Shown here one piece after another: positions 53,593 through 63,131 of a stretch of DNA of 64,000 nucleotides (positions within the stretch are counted from its first letter, which is position 1; each line of letters starts with the position of its first letter). This stretch comes from Marinobacterium arenosum. GTDB taxonomy: Bacteria > Pseudomonadota > Gammaproteobacteria > Pseudomonadales > Balneatricaceae. Made by a program: the position numbers and the translations under genes. The stretch spans positions 62,001 to 126,000 of the forward strand of contig NZ_JAILYN010000001.1 of assembly GCF_019795155.1 (NCBI RefSeq). The letters are read 5' to 3'. The notes beneath the pieces were generated by a model that did no database searches, was not told where the DNA came from, and saw only the letters and a list, made by a program, of their open reading frames with translations.

Positions 53593-56500
53593 CTATTGTG
53601 TAATCAAGGTATCTTCCTGAAGCAGACTCTCCCCCTCCCGCCGGGTCGCTTCCAGCGTCTCCTCACAGTTTTCCACCAGCTCGCCCACCCTGCTCGCCTC
53701 CCCGGCGTTGGCACTCTGTTCGATGCCGGCGAACAGTTCGGCGCAACCATTCAGTCCGATATTGATCGCACCGCCTTTCAAGCTATGGGCGTGATTGCCC
53801 ACCGCAGCAAGATCCCCGTCATCCAGAGCCCGACTAAGTTTCGCCAGGATCGCGCTGGCTTCATCCATATAGAGGCTGAACAACTCCTGCCAGAGCGCTA
53901 CTGGCAGCGCTTGCAGCCGGTTTTGGTCGATCAGCGCCTGCTCATTCACGACCGGTGCCGGCTCGCCAGACTCGCATGCCGGAACCGAATCAAGTGTCCG
54001 GTAAGCGGTCAGCAACGCCTCGCGCAGTTCACCTTCGGAGATCGGCTTGCTCAGGTAGGCGTTCATCCCCTGTGACAAGCAGTACTCCCGGTCGCCCTCC
54101 ATCACGCTGGCGGTCACCGCGATAATATATGGTCGCTCAGTATCCAGCTTGCGCAAGTGACGGGTGGCTTCGTAGCCGTCCATTCCCGGCATCTGGGCGT
54201 CCATTAGAATCACATCGAAGCTCTGTTCACGACAGATATCCAGTACGGCACTGCCGGATTCGACCACCTGGGCACTATAGCCAAGATCAGCCAATAGCTG
54301 TGTCAGCAGCTTATGGTTGATCCGGTTATCTTCAGCGACCAGAATCTTCAGCGGATTATGCTCGGCGATCAGCGAGTCCGGTGCCGGCTCGACTTCTACC
54401 GCTAAATCAAGCGAAAGACTCGGTTCGCCTTCGCGCAGCACATTGACCAGCGCATTGTAAAGTGCCGAATTCCGCATCGGTTTGCGTAGCAGCTCTATCC
54501 TTGCCGGTATCGCCCTGGCGTCGATTGCATTCTCGGAGCAGAACATGACCAGCGGCAATTCCGGCTGGCCTGCCTGGCGAATCTGCCGCGCCAACTGAAT
54601 GCCACCGCCCTCGGGCATCTCAGCATCCAGCACCGCCACATCATATCGATCCCCTTGTTTGATCGAGGCCAGCGCCTCGTGCCCCTGGCTGAAGGTGACC
54701 ACCTTCAATCCCCAGGCGCGGGTGACCTGATGAAGAATATCCCGGTTGGTGGGATTATCATCCACTACCAATAAGCGCTTGCCGCGGAGCTCGACCAAGT
54801 TGGGTTTCAGATGACGCTTCGGCGTCCCCTCGGCCACCCTGACCGGCAGTTCGAAGCTGAACACCGCTCCCTGGCCCGGTTCGCTCTCGACACTGATCCG
54901 CCCCCCCATCAGCTCGACCAACCGGGCACTGATGCTCAAACCGAGGCCGGTACCACCAAACTGGCGGGTGCTGCTGCTTTGCGATTGATAAAACGCATCG
55001 AACAGCTTTGCCTGTTCCGCTTTAGAGATTCCGATACCACTGTCCCGTACCGAGAATCTCAGCCGGTGAGTGCCTTGCTCAACGCCCTGATGGGATACCT
55101 GAAGCAATACCTCACCGGCACTGGTGAACTTAATCGCGTTACTGACCAGGTTGGTCAGCACCTGTTTCAGACGAACGGCATCACACAGGATGAAAGCCGG
55201 TACCTCGGGAGCGATTCGATAGTTGAGCTCCAGCTTTTTCTCCAACGCCCGACCGCCGAACAGGGTGACGATCTGCTCCAGATAGCCGTTGAGTTCGACT
55301 GAACTGAGCTGAATCTCCACCCGGTTTGCTTCCAGTTTGGAAAAATCGAGAATGTCGTCGATCACTGTCATCAGGTGCTCGCCGCTGTCCTTGATTGACG
55401 CCGACAGATCACGTTGCTGTTCAGTCAGCGGAGTCCGCAACAGCAGATTGGTCATGCCCAGCACGCCGTTCATCGGGGTTCGGATTTCGTGGCTCATATT
55501 GGCCAGGAAGCGGCTCTTAACCGCGTTGGCCTCCTCAGCTTCCGCCCGGGCCCGTTCCGCTTCATCCCGTGCCACTTGCTGGGCGCGATTACTCTCGGCC
55601 AATGCGGCGGTGCGTTGTTCCACCCGTTGCTCCAGCTCCTGGTTCAGCCGTTGTTGCGCACGGTGACTATCCTGAAGGTTATCCATCATCTGGTTGAACA
55701 CCCGAGCCAGCAAGCCCAGCTCATCTTTTCCCTGATAGCCGATACGCTGGCTATGATCGCCCTGCTGGATCAGCGAGACGGTATTGGTCAACCAGCTGAT
55801 CGGGGCGGTAATCTGCCGCAATAGCAGCTCACTGAGCAGCCCGCCCACCGCGATCAACAGCAGCAACGTGGTGATCAACGAGTATCGAAGCTCGGCCAAC
55901 GGGGCCAGCGCTTCACTGTTGTCGATCTTGACCACCAACCCCCAGTTCAGCTCATCGATGGAATGCGTTACCGCCAACACCAGCTCGCCACGGTAGTCCG
56001 GCACACCGGTCAGGAACTGCCGATGGCCATGCAGCGCCTGGTGCAGCAACGGGTCCGTTTTCGGCAGGCTGGTCAGCGGTGCCATCGTCACTTGCCGAGG
56101 AGGGGTAATCAGCTGTTGCAGCCTGCCATCGTGACGCACCAGCAGCGTCTCGCCGCTCTTCCCCATGCCGGCAGTTTCGCCCACCACCTTTAGCAGGTCA
56201 CGGCTGTCGAATTCGACCAGCAACACCCCCTGCACCCTACCATCGAGCGTCAGCGGACCGGACATATGCTGCTGCAATTGACCGCTATCGGAAAGGTTCA
56301 GGTAATCGGCCCGGGGTTCGTTGCGGCCGTGTTTAAAGGCGGGCTCCGCTGCGATAATGTGCCCCAGGCGTTGCGGATCGGTGCTGGCGACGACCACCCC
56401 GTTCGGATCCGCCACATCCAGTCTTTTCAGCACTGGCAACGAGTTGAGGGCGTCACGCAGGATTCGATTCATCCGCTGCTGCGCATCCGGCGCCTGCTCG

Positions 56501-56745
56501 ACGTTGAATTGCGCCAAGCTGATCCGCAGCTGGGTGCGGCTGCGGATCAGCGACAACCGCTCCAGGTTCTGCTCATTAAGCGCGCTCAGGCGCAGCTCCT
56601 GCAGCGTTGCTACCGATTCCAGATCGTCAAAGGTGTGCTGAATCAAACTCTGCCGTTGCTGGAAGTAGACTACGCTGCCGACCACCAACAGCGCGATGCT
56701 CAGAAACAGCAACAAACTCAGACTCAGCTTTCGTCGAATACTCAT
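53593..56745 (-). CDS. Hybrid sensor histidine kinase (HAMP-HisKA-HATPase-REC-REC-Hpt)
   Basis: The 1050-residue inner-membrane kinase has TM1 (about 8-28), a periplasmic sensor domain of about 245 residues that looks like a Cache-type fold, TM2 (about 280-303), HAMP (about 305-360), HisKA with H419 (MSHEIRTPMNGVLG), an HATPase domain (N-box 'LTNLVSNAIKF', 'GTGLGLSISARLV'), receiver 1 with D707, receiver 2 with D849 (LMDAQMPGMDG), and Hpt with H987 (HSLKGGAINIG). All phosphorelay residues are present. No response regulator gene is nearby, so the output is unknown. It resembles BarA-like kinases in layout. Confidence 0.92.
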   Translation of the reverse strand: MSIRRKLSLSLLLFLSIALLVVGSVVYFQQRQSLIQHTFDDLESVATLQELRLSALNEQNLERLSLIRSRTQLRISLAQFNVEQAPDAQQRMNRILRDALNSLPVLKRLDVADPNGVVVASTDPQRLGHIIAAEPAFKHGRNEPRADYLNLSDSGQLQQHMSGPLTLDGRVQGVLLVEFDSRDLLKVVGETAGMGKSGETLLVRHDGRLQQLITPPRQVTMAPLTSLPKTDPLLHQALHGHRQFLTGVPDYRGELVLAVTHSIDELNWGLVVKIDNSEALAPLAELRYSLITTLLLLIAVGGLLSELLLRQITAPISWLTNTVSLIQQGDHSQRIGYQGKDELGLLARVFNQMMDNLQDSHRAQQRLNQELEQRVEQRTAALAESNRAQQVARDEAERARAEAEEANAVKSRFLANMSHEIRTPMNGVLGMTNLLLRTPLTEQQRDLSASIKDSGEHLMTVIDDILDFSKLEANRVEIQLSSVELNGYLEQIVTLFGGRALEKKLELNYRIAPEVPAFILCDAVRLKQVLTNLVSNAIKFTSAGEVLLQVSHQGVEQGTHRLRFSVRDSGIGISKAEQAKLFDAFYQSQSSSTRQFGGTGLGLSISARLVELMGGRISVESEPGQGAVFSFELPVRVAEGTPKRHLKPNLVELRGKRLLVVDDNPTNRDILHQVTRAWGLKVVTFSQGHEALASIKQGDRYDVAVLDAEMPEGGGIQLARQIRQAGQPELPLVMFCSENAIDARAIPARIELLRKPMRNSALYNALVNVLREGEPSLSLDLAVEVEPAPDSLIAEHNPLKILVAEDNRINHKLLTQLLADLGYSAQVVESGSAVLDICREQSFDVILMDAQMPGMDGYEATRHLRKLDTERPYIIAVTASVMEGDREYCLSQGMNAYLSKPISEGELREALLTAYRTLDSVPACESGEPAPVVNEQALIDQNRLQALPVALWQELFSLYMDEASAILAKLSRALDDGDLAAVGNHAHSLKGGAINIGLNGCAELFAGIEQSANAGEASRVGELVENCEETLEATRREGESLLQEDTLITQ

Positions 56746-56836
56746 CTCAGATCCATCTGTATAGGTTCACTTTCCCTTTCGAAGCATACCCTGCATTCGA
56801 TTAAGAGTATTGTTTGCCGACAAACTAGCAGCTCAG

Positions 56837-57151
56837 CTATTCGGCGAATACATCCTCGGCCCAGCTGAGCGCAGCCATTACCGATGGAAAACCAATGGTG
56901 CTGACCAGCAGCAACAGACAGTGGTAGATTTCGGCGGGATCGGCCCCCGCCGCCAGCGCTCGCCGGGTATGGCTGTGCACCGCACCTTCCGAGCGAGCTG
57001 CCGCCGCTGCTGCCAGCTGAATCAGCTGGGCACTCTTCTCATCCAGCGGCCCCGCGTGCCTGCTCGCCTTGCCGAGCGCTTCCAGTGCATCGAACAGTTC
57101 GGGGAACCGTTGTTGCGTGTTGCGATATTGTTCTGAGGGTTGGGTCGCCAT
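56837..57151 (-). CDS. CMD/AhpD-family protein lacking the redox Cys pair
   Basis: The 104-residue protein has the carboxymuconolactone decarboxylase-like helical fold. Where AhpD-type proteins have CxxC followed by His, it reads SEGAVHSHTRRALAAG, with no Cys at all, so AhpD-type redox chemistry is unlikely. 'AEIYHCLLLLVSTIGFPSVMAALSWAEDVF' is the typical second half. ATG at 57151 has an AGGGAGG ribosome site. It is close to a MarR regulator on the same strand (172 bp), and the function is unknown. Confidence 0.75.
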   Translation of the reverse strand: MATQPSEQYRNTQQRFPELFDALEALGKASRHAGPLDEKSAQLIQLAAAAAARSEGAVHSHTRRALAAGADPAEIYHCLLLLVSTIGFPSVMAALSWAEDVFAE

Positions 57152-57323
57152 ATCAGCCTCCCTGATCACGCGCGTTGTGGTCTTCTAACCTTAGAACAGA
57201 AATCAGCACAGCCGCAGACAACACCCCTTACCTTAATACGACCAGTTGCTCGACCAAGGCTACAAATTATCGGGCTCCATGGCGCAAGCGGGCCGGAAAA
57301 ACGCCGATGGGCGATACCGAATC

Positions 57324-57836
57324 TCAGTCGCCAGATGGTTCGAGCACTGCCAGCAGTTTCACCAGGCTCTCTTCCAGCGCTCGCAAGTCAGCCGCCTCGA
57401 GCGGCTCCAGAATCCGCCACTCGTTCGCCACATGGGCTTCCACTGCCCGCTCGATCAGCGCCAGCCCGCTGTCCGTCAATTGCACCAGCTTGCTGCGGGC
57501 ATCATCCGGATTGGCCTTGCGCTCCACCAGGCCGCGGGCTTCAAGCCGTTGCAGGCGGTGGGTCATGGTGCCGGAGGTGATCATCAGTGTTGAAAACAGC
57601 GCTGTCGGGGCCAGGCAGTACGGTGCGCCCGAACGTCTCAGTGTTGCCAGCACATCAAACTCCCAGAAACTGATATCGAAGGCGGTAAAGGCCTCGTCCA
57701 ACCGGCGGTCCATCAGCGCCGCACATCGCTTGAGACGCCCTATTGGCGCCATCGGGCTGACATCCAGGTCCGGTCGTTCCCGGTTCCATTGCTCGATGAT
57801 CGTGTCAACCGCGTCACCTTTCCGTTCAAGGCTCAT
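57324..57836 (-). CDS. MarR-family transcriptional regulator
   Basis: The 170-residue protein has the MarR winged helix (about 60-120; 'TALFSTLMITSGTMTHRLQRLEARGLVERKANPDDARSKLVQLTDSG'). It diverges from the EamA transporter gene, 81 bp away. Palindromic operators lie between them, so it should repress both itself and the transporter and release on binding an effector. ATG at 57836 has an AAGGGGAA ribosome site; a start 15 bp further up (57851) is less likely. Confidence 0.88.
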   Translation of the reverse strand: MSLERKGDAVDTIIEQWNRERPDLDVSPMAPIGRLKRCAALMDRRLDEAFTAFDISFWEFDVLATLRRSGAPYCLAPTALFSTLMITSGTMTHRLQRLEARGLVERKANPDDARSKLVQLTDSGLALIERAVEAHVANEWRILEPLEAADLRALEESLVKLLAVLEPSGD

Positions 57837-57854
57837 AATTTCCCCTTCCATTTT

Positions 57855-57908
57855 ATCTTGAACTCAAGATTTCTATATGCCAGACTGAATTTATCTTGAA
57901 CTAAAGAC
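57855..57908. promoter_or_regulatory. MarR-type operators between the marR and eamA genes
   Basis: ATCTTGAACTCAAGAT at 57855-57870 is an inverted repeat with 7-bp arms and a 2-nt centre. A second, imperfect copy ATCTTGAACTAAAGAC lies at 57893-57908, 38 bp further. The first lies close to the marR-type start, the second 10 bp before the transporter ATG, so one regulator could control both genes. Confidence 0.75.
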
Positions 57909-57917
57909 AATTGTATC

Positions 57918-58856
57918 ATGAACAACAAACAAGGCTACTCAAACTGGACCGACCTACTGCTGACCGCGCTGGCGCCGATCATGTGGGGGTCAACCTATAT
58001 CGTTACCACCGAGCTGCTGCCGCCGGACCGGCCGTTCACCGCCGCCCTGTTGCGCTGCCTGCCGGCCGGCATCCTGCTGGTATTGCTCAGCCGCCACCGC
58101 CTCGAACGGGGCGAGTGGGGGCGCCTGACGATCCTGGCGGGGCTTAATATAGGGTTTTTCCAGGCCCTGTTATTCGTCGCCGCCTACCGTCTGCCAGGCG
58201 GTCTGGCCGCGGTGGTCGGCGCAATCCAACCGCTGCTGGTGATGGGCCTGGCCTGGGCGATGGACGGACGCCGCCCGGCCTATATGGCGGTCGGCGCCGC
58301 GCTGCTCGGTGTAGTCGGTATGGCCGCGCTGCTGCTGTCGCCGGACTCCGTATGGGATCCGGTCGGTATCGTCGCGGCGCTGGTCGGCGCCGCCTGCATG
58401 GCCACCGGTACCTATCTGGCCCGGCGCTGGCAGACCCGGCTACCGCTCATGGCCTTCACCGGCTGGCAGCTGCTGGTTGGCGGGCTGATGCTACTCCCCG
58501 TGGCCTGGGCGATCGACCCGCCGCTGCCGGTATTGAACAGCACTCAGCTGCTGGGTTACGCCTACCTGTGCCTGTTCGGCGCACTGCTGGCCTACGCGCT
58601 CTGGTTCCGTGGTCTGGCCCGGCTGTCACCGGTGGCGGTCTCCTCGCTGGGACTGCTGAGCCCGCTGACAGCGGTCATTCTCGGCTGGGCACTGCTCGGC
58701 CAGACCATCACCGGCGTGGCACTGGTCGGCCTGATCGCCGTGCTGGCCAGCATCCTGGTGGTACAACGGGCCTCGGCAGCGACGCCCAAAGCGTCCGCTA
58801 CCAGCCAGCCGCAGCCAACCACTGCCGGCGCCCTGAGCCGGGAACCAACACCCTGA
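57918..58856 (+). CDS. EamA/DMT-superfamily transporter
   Basis: The 312-residue protein has about ten predicted membrane helices in two EamA repeats (about 12-140 and 150-285; 'APIMWGSTYIVTTELLPPDRPFTAALLRCLPAG', 'SSLGLLSPLTAVILGWALLGQ'). Such proteins mostly export amino acids, drugs or other metabolites; the substrate is unknown. There is no ribosome site before ATG 57918, so the mRNA may have an unusual or very short leader. MarR control fits an exporter that is switched on by a toxic compound. Confidence 0.85.
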   Translation: MNNKQGYSNWTDLLLTALAPIMWGSTYIVTTELLPPDRPFTAALLRCLPAGILLVLLSRHRLERGEWGRLTILAGLNIGFFQALLFVAAYRLPGGLAAVVGAIQPLLVMGLAWAMDGRRPAYMAVGAALLGVVGMAALLLSPDSVWDPVGIVAALVGAACMATGTYLARRWQTRLPLMAFTGWQLLVGGLMLLPVAWAIDPPLPVLNSTQLLGYAYLCLFGALLAYALWFRGLARLSPVAVSSLGLLSPLTAVILGWALLGQTITGVALVGLIAVLASILVVQRASAATPKASATSQPQPTTAGALSREPTP

Positions 58857-58922
58857 AGTTATTCACTAGACCATCATCAAACGATTTATAGACGCAGATA
58901 TTGCGATAAAAAGGAGCATCCC

Positions 58923-59537
58923 ATGTCTGATATCAGATCCCTGATCGAATCCCGTGTATCAACCGGCCGTTACGACAGCGCACGTCCGCTGAGCGATGAT
59001 CAGGTCGCCGAACTGGTCCAGCTGGCCACCCGGGCACCGTCCGCCTACAACATGCAGAACTGGAAGTTCATCGCAGTTCGCTCCGCCGACGCCAAACAGC
59101 GCCTGCAAGCCGTGTCCTACGGCCAATCTCAGGTGGTGGATGCCCCGGTTACCTTTATCATCTGCGGCACCCTGGCGGCCTACGAGGGGATGTCAAAGGT
59201 GCTGCAACCGTCAGTGGAGGCCGGTTTCATGGACCGTTCCATCGCCGCCGGCTGGGTCGAAGCGGTCACCGGCAGCCACCGGGACAATCCGCAGCTGCAG
59301 CGCGACGAGGCGTTCCGCTCCGCCTCACTGGCGGCGATGACCTTGATGCTGGCCGCCCAGGGGATGGGGCTGGCCAGCGGCGCGATGAGCGGCTTCGATG
59401 CGGCGGCGCTGGCACAGGAGTTCGGCCTGGCCGACAACGAAGTGCCGGTGATGCTGGTCACCGCCGGCTACCCGAAGCCGGGTAACTGGCCGCAGAAACC
59501 GCGCCGACCGCTAGAGGATGTGATGGAGGTTGCCTGA
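58923..59537 (+). CDS. Nitroreductase-family flavoprotein
   Basis: The 204-residue protein has the nitroreductase fold with FMN-contacting Arg and Ser/Tyr residues near the N-terminus (SRVSTGRYDSARPLSDDQ, ATRAPSAYNMQNWKF) and the C-terminal 'AGYPKPGNWPQKPRRPLEDVM'. It would reduce nitro-compounds or quinones with NAD(P)H. AAAGGAGC gives a strong start 66 bp after the transporter gene, so it may belong to the same MarR-controlled unit. Confidence 0.86.
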   Translation: MSDIRSLIESRVSTGRYDSARPLSDDQVAELVQLATRAPSAYNMQNWKFIAVRSADAKQRLQAVSYGQSQVVDAPVTFIICGTLAAYEGMSKVLQPSVEAGFMDRSIAAGWVEAVTGSHRDNPQLQRDEAFRSASLAAMTLMLAAQGMGLASGAMSGFDAAALAQEFGLADNEVPVMLVTAGYPKPGNWPQKPRRPLEDVMEVA

Positions 59538-59658
59538 TCACCTCCCGGAGTTTTCATCAATTATTTGTGCCGATAGTCAGCACGTGAGCACAAAAAGCGT
59601 GCCCACCCTACCGGGTTTAAAGCTGTTAACTCAAAACTGTTAACTAAAAACTAAAACA

Positions 59659-59688
59659 AAAAAGGGACAGCAGATGCTGTCCCTTTTT
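59659..59688. terminator. Bidirectional rho-independent terminator between nitroreductase and clpX
   Basis: A perfect long stem (AAAAGGGACAGCA / TGCTGTCCCTTTT, loop GA) with A and T runs at the ends serves both strands. It lies 28 bp after the clpX stop and about 120 bp after the nitroreductase stop. Confidence 0.88.
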
Positions 59689-59716
59689 GGTGTTGGCTAA
59701 GCTGCAGGTACGGAGA

Positions 59717-61000
59717 TCAGTCCTCCGGGGCAGCCTTGGCCTGTTCGGTGTTTTCGTAGATCAGCATCGGCTCGCTGTTGCCTTCAACCACGTTCTCGTC
59801 GATCACCACCTTGCTGACATTCTCCAGCGACGGCAGTTCGTACATGATATCCAGCAATGCCGCTTCCAGGATCGATCGCAGGCCACGCGCCCCGGTGCCG
59901 CGCTCGAGCGCCAGCTTGGCAACCGACGCCAGGGCCTCCTTGCGGAAGTCAACCTCGGCCCCCTCCATCTCGAACAGGGCCGCGTACTGCTTGGTCAACG
60001 AGTTCTTCGGCTCGGTCAGGATCTGGATCAGCGCCTCTTCATCCAGTTCGCCCAGTGTCGCCACCATCGGCAGACGACCGACGAATTCAGGAATCAGGCC
60101 GTACTTGACCAGATCTTCCGCTTCCACCTCGTGCAGGGCTTCGGTGATGCTCTTGCCCTCATCCTTACCCTTGACCACCGCACTGAATCCGATCGAGCTC
60201 TTCTCGGAACGGTCGCGGATGATCTGCTCGAGACCGGCAAAGGCGCCGCCACAGATGAACAGGATGTTGGAGGTATCGACCTGCAGGAACTCCTGCTGCG
60301 GATGCTTACGACCACCTTGCGGCGGTACCGAAGCCACCGTACCCTCGATCAGCTTCAGCAGTGCCTGCTGCACGCCTTCGCCGGACACGTCGCGGGTGAT
60401 TGACGGGTTGTCGGACTTACGGGAGATCTTATCGATCTCGTCGATATAGACGATCCCCAACTGCGCCCGCTCGACATCGTAGTCGCACTTCTGCAGCAGT
60501 TTCTGGATGATGTTCTCGACATCCTCACCGACATAACCGGCTTCGGTCAGGGTGGTGGCATCGGCGATGGTGAACGGCACGTTCAGCATCCGCGCCAGGG
60601 TCTGTGCCAGCAGCGTCTTGCCGCTGCCGGTCGGGCCGATCAGCAGGATGTTACTCTTACCAAGCTCGACGCCGTTGGTCTTGCCCTGGGCCCGCAACCG
60701 CTTGTAGTGGTTGTAGACCGCCACCGCCAGAACCTTCTTGGCGGCCTCCTGGCCGATTACATAATCGTCCAGGGTGGTCTTGATCTCGGCCGGGGTCGGC
60801 AGACGATCGGAGGGCTCCTCCGGCTCGGCGTCCTGCACCTCTTCACGGATGATATCGTTGCAGAGATCGACACACTCATCGCAAATGAACACGGATGGGC
60901 CCGCAATCAGCTTACGTACCTCGTCCTGGCTTTTGCCGCAAAACGAACAGTACAGCAGCTTGCCGTCGTCGCCACTTTTACTGTTGATATCGTCGGACAT
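59717..61000 (-). CDS. clpX: ATP-dependent Clp protease ATP-binding subunit ClpX
   Basis: The 427-residue AAA+ unfoldase has an N-terminal C4 zinc-binding domain (C18, C21, C40, C43), Walker A GPTGSGKT (122-129), Walker B-region '[12 protein letters not shown]' and the pore and ClpP-docking segments ('SIGFSA' is the IGF loop). It unfolds tagged proteins and feeds them to ClpP. It follows clpP (76 bp) and ends at a bidirectional terminator. Many relatives have lon and hupB next; here neither is present. Confidence 0.97.
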   Translation of the reverse strand: MSDDINSKSGDDGKLLYCSFCGKSQDEVRKLIAGPSVFICDECVDLCNDIIREEVQDAEPEEPSDRLPTPAEIKTTLDDYVIGQEAAKKVLAVAVYNHYKRLRAQGKTNGVELGKSNILLIGPTGSGKTLLAQTLARMLNVPFTIADATTLTEAGYVGEDVENIIQKLLQKCDYDVERAQLGIVYIDEIDKISRKSDNPSITRDVSGEGVQQALLKLIEGTVASVPPQGGRKHPQQEFLQVDTSNILFICGGAFAGLEQIIRDRSEKSSIGFSAVVKGKDEGKSITEALHEVEAEDLVKYGLIPEFVGRLPMVATLGELDEEALIQILTEPKNSLTKQYAALFEMEGAEVDFRKEALASVAKLALERGTGARGLRSILEAALLDIMYELPSLENVSKVVIDENVVEGNSEPMLIYENTEQAKAAPED

Positions 61001-61076
61001 TCGACTACCTCGTGCGTGAAAAACCTACTTCTTATTCTAGAACCAAAACTTTCGCATCGATTTCCGTGCAGAAAGC

Positions 61077-61691
61077 TTAAGACCCGATGCGATTGTGCAG
61101 CACCTGATCGATCAGACCGTAGTCTTTTGCCGCTTCCGGACCCATGAAGTTATCACGATCGGTATCACGCGCAATAGTCTCGAAGTCCTGGCCGGTGTGT
61201 TCCGCCAACAAGCGATTCAGCTTCTCGCGAATGCTCAGGATCTCCTTGGTATGAATCTCGATATCGGTCGCCTGGCCCTGGTAGCCGCCCAGCGGCTGGT
61301 GAATCATCACCCGCGAGTTCGGCAGCGCGAAACGCTTGCCGGTGGCGCCGCCCGCCAGCAGGAAAGCCCCCATGCTGGCTGCCTGGCCGATGCACATGGT
61401 GCTGACGTCCGGCTTGATGAACTGCATGGTGTCGTAGATCGACATGCCGGCAGTCACTGAACCGCCCGGCGAGTTGATGTACAGGTGGATATCTTTATCC
61501 GGGTTCTCGGCTTCCAGGAACAGCAGCTGAGCCACCACCAGGTTGGCCATGTGATCTTCGACCGGACCGACCATAAAGATAACCCGCTCTTTTAGCAGTC
61601 GGGAGTAGATATCGTAGGAACGCTCGCCGCGGGCGGTCTGCTCGACCACCATCGGTACCAGCGCGCTGTTGTAGATCTCAGAACCTGTCAT
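61077..61691 (-). CDS. clpP: ATP-dependent Clp protease proteolytic subunit ClpP
   Basis: The 204-residue serine protease has the full catalytic triad: S106 (GQAASMGAF), H131 (MIHQPLGG) and D180. It forms the chambered tetradecamer that degrades substrates unfolded by ClpX. A short propeptide is likely cleaved. It lies 96 bp after tig, with a hairpin between. Confidence 0.97.
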   Translation of the reverse strand: MTGSEIYNSALVPMVVEQTARGERSYDIYSRLLKERVIFMVGPVEDHMANLVVAQLLFLEAENPDKDIHLYINSPGGSVTAGMSIYDTMQFIKPDVSTMCIGQAASMGAFLLAGGATGKRFALPNSRVMIHQPLGGYQGQATDIEIHTKEILSIREKLNRLLAEHTGQDFETIARDTDRDNFMGPEAAKDYGLIDQVLHNRIGS

Positions 61692-61718
61692 ATCTCCCTT
61701 CTCCTTCTCTATAAAGCG

Positions 61719-61753
61719 AAAACGACAGCCAGCGAAGCTGACTGTCGTTTTCC
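61719..61753 (-). terminator. Hairpin/attenuator between tig and clpP
   Basis: GAAAACGACAG (61719-61729) pairs with CTGTCGTTTTC (61743-61753), with a further CAGC/GCTG stem inside. Four T follow the minus-strand arm. It lies 34 bp after the tig stop and would reduce, not fully stop, read-through into clpP. Confidence 0.65.
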
Positions 61754-61787
61754 ATACGCATCAAGACTTGCTCGAGAGCGGCAGAAC

Positions 61788-63131
61788 TTAGGCGTCTTCG
61801 CCTTCTGCGCTCTCTTCAGCAGTTTCCTGCTGTGCCGGCTTGATGGCTTCTTCGTAGCTGACTTCTTCTTCTGAGACTTTAGCAGAAGCGAGCAGCTGAT
61901 CAACCACCTGATCTTCCAGCACCAGGTTCTCGATCTGGGACAGCATCTCCTTGTTGCCGTAGTACCAATCGATGACCTGCTGCGGTTCCTGGTAGGTTTC
62001 CGCCATCTCTTCGACGGTGCTGCGCACGCGATCTTCGTCAACCTTGATCTCGTTGGCCTTGATCACTTCCTGGATCAGCAGACCGACAGTAACGCGACGC
62101 TTAGCCTGCTCTTCGAACATCTCTTTCGGCAGCATGTTCGGGTCCAGATCGGCGTTCGGACCGGCAAACTGCTGAATCGCCTGACGACGCAGGTTGTCGA
62201 TTTCGCCATCAACCAGCGCGCTCGGTACGTCGATCTCGTTGATCTCAACCAGTTTGCCGAACACCTGATCTTTCAGCTTCATCTTCAGAGACTGGGCCAG
62301 CTCGCGCTCCATGTTCTTGCGCACTTCAGCCTTGAAGCCGTCCAGGGTGTTCTCTTCGATACCGAACTTCTCGAAAAAGGCTTCGTCCAGCTCCGGCAGC
62401 ACCTGAGCTTCAACGGCGTTGACCTTCACTTTGAAAGTCGCCGGCTTGCCTTTCAGGTTTTCAGCGTGGTACTCCTCCGGGAAGGCCACGTTCAGCTCGA
62501 CCTCGGCACCGGCTTCCGCGCCAACCAGGCCATCTTCAAAGCCCGGGATCATGGTGCCGGAGCCCAGTACCAGCTCCATGTTCTCACCTTTACCGCCGTC
62601 GAACGCTTCGCCGTCGATGAAACCTTCGAAGTCGATCTTCACACGATCGCCTTCGGCAGCCGCACGGTCAGCCGCTTCCCAACCCGCCTGCTGCTTGCGC
62701 AGGGTTTCGATCATCTGGTCGAGATCAGCGTCCTGAACTTCAGCTTTCAGCTTGGTGATTTCAGCGCTGGAGTAATCCGCCAGCTCAACCTGCGGGTAAA
62801 CCTCGAAGGTTGCCACGAACTGGAAGTCTTCACCTTCCTTGTCGTTCTTGAACTCGATGCTCGGGCCACCGGCCGGCATCAGCTCTTCCTGCTGCAGTGC
62901 TTCGTAGAAGGATTCCTGAACCACTTGGCCCAGAACCTCTTCGCGGATACCCGGACCGTAACGGCGCTTGATCACTTTGACCGGCACCTTACCCGGACGG
63001 AAACCATCGATACGAGCAGTACGCGCAGTCTGCTGGATACGGGAGTTAACGTCCTGGTCGACACGTTCTGCCGGTACAGTCACCGTCATCTGACGCTCAA
63101 GGCCGGAAGTCGTTTCAACGGAAACTTGCAT
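61788..63131 (-). CDS. tig: Trigger factor
   Basis: The 447-residue ribosome-associated chaperone has the ribosome-binding signature GFRPGKVP (43-50), an FKBP-type peptidyl-prolyl isomerase domain (about 155-245; 'GDRVKIDFEGFIDGEAFDGG', 'MIPGFEDGLVG') and a helical C-terminal arm ending in an acidic tail. It binds nascent chains at the exit tunnel. ATG at 63131 with GAGGAATT upstream gives the standard N-terminus; the frame is open further up to 63203 but not family-like. Confidence 0.97.
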   Translation of the reverse strand: MQVSVETTSGLERQMTVTVPAERVDQDVNSRIQQTARTARIDGFRPGKVPVKVIKRRYGPGIREEVLGQVVQESFYEALQQEELMPAGGPSIEFKNDKEGEDFQFVATFEVYPQVELADYSSAEITKLKAEVQDADLDQMIETLRKQQAGWEAADRAAAEGDRVKIDFEGFIDGEAFDGGKGENMELVLGSGTMIPGFEDGLVGAEAGAEVELNVAFPEEYHAENLKGKPATFKVKVNAVEAQVLPELDEAFFEKFGIEENTLDGFKAEVRKNMERELAQSLKMKLKDQVFGKLVEINEIDVPSALVDGEIDNLRRQAIQQFAGPNADLDPNMLPKEMFEEQAKRRVTVGLLIQEVIKANEIKVDEDRVRSTVEEMAETYQEPQQVIDWYYGNKEMLSQIENLVLEDQVVDQLLASAKVSEEEVSYEEAIKPAQQETAEESAEGEDA

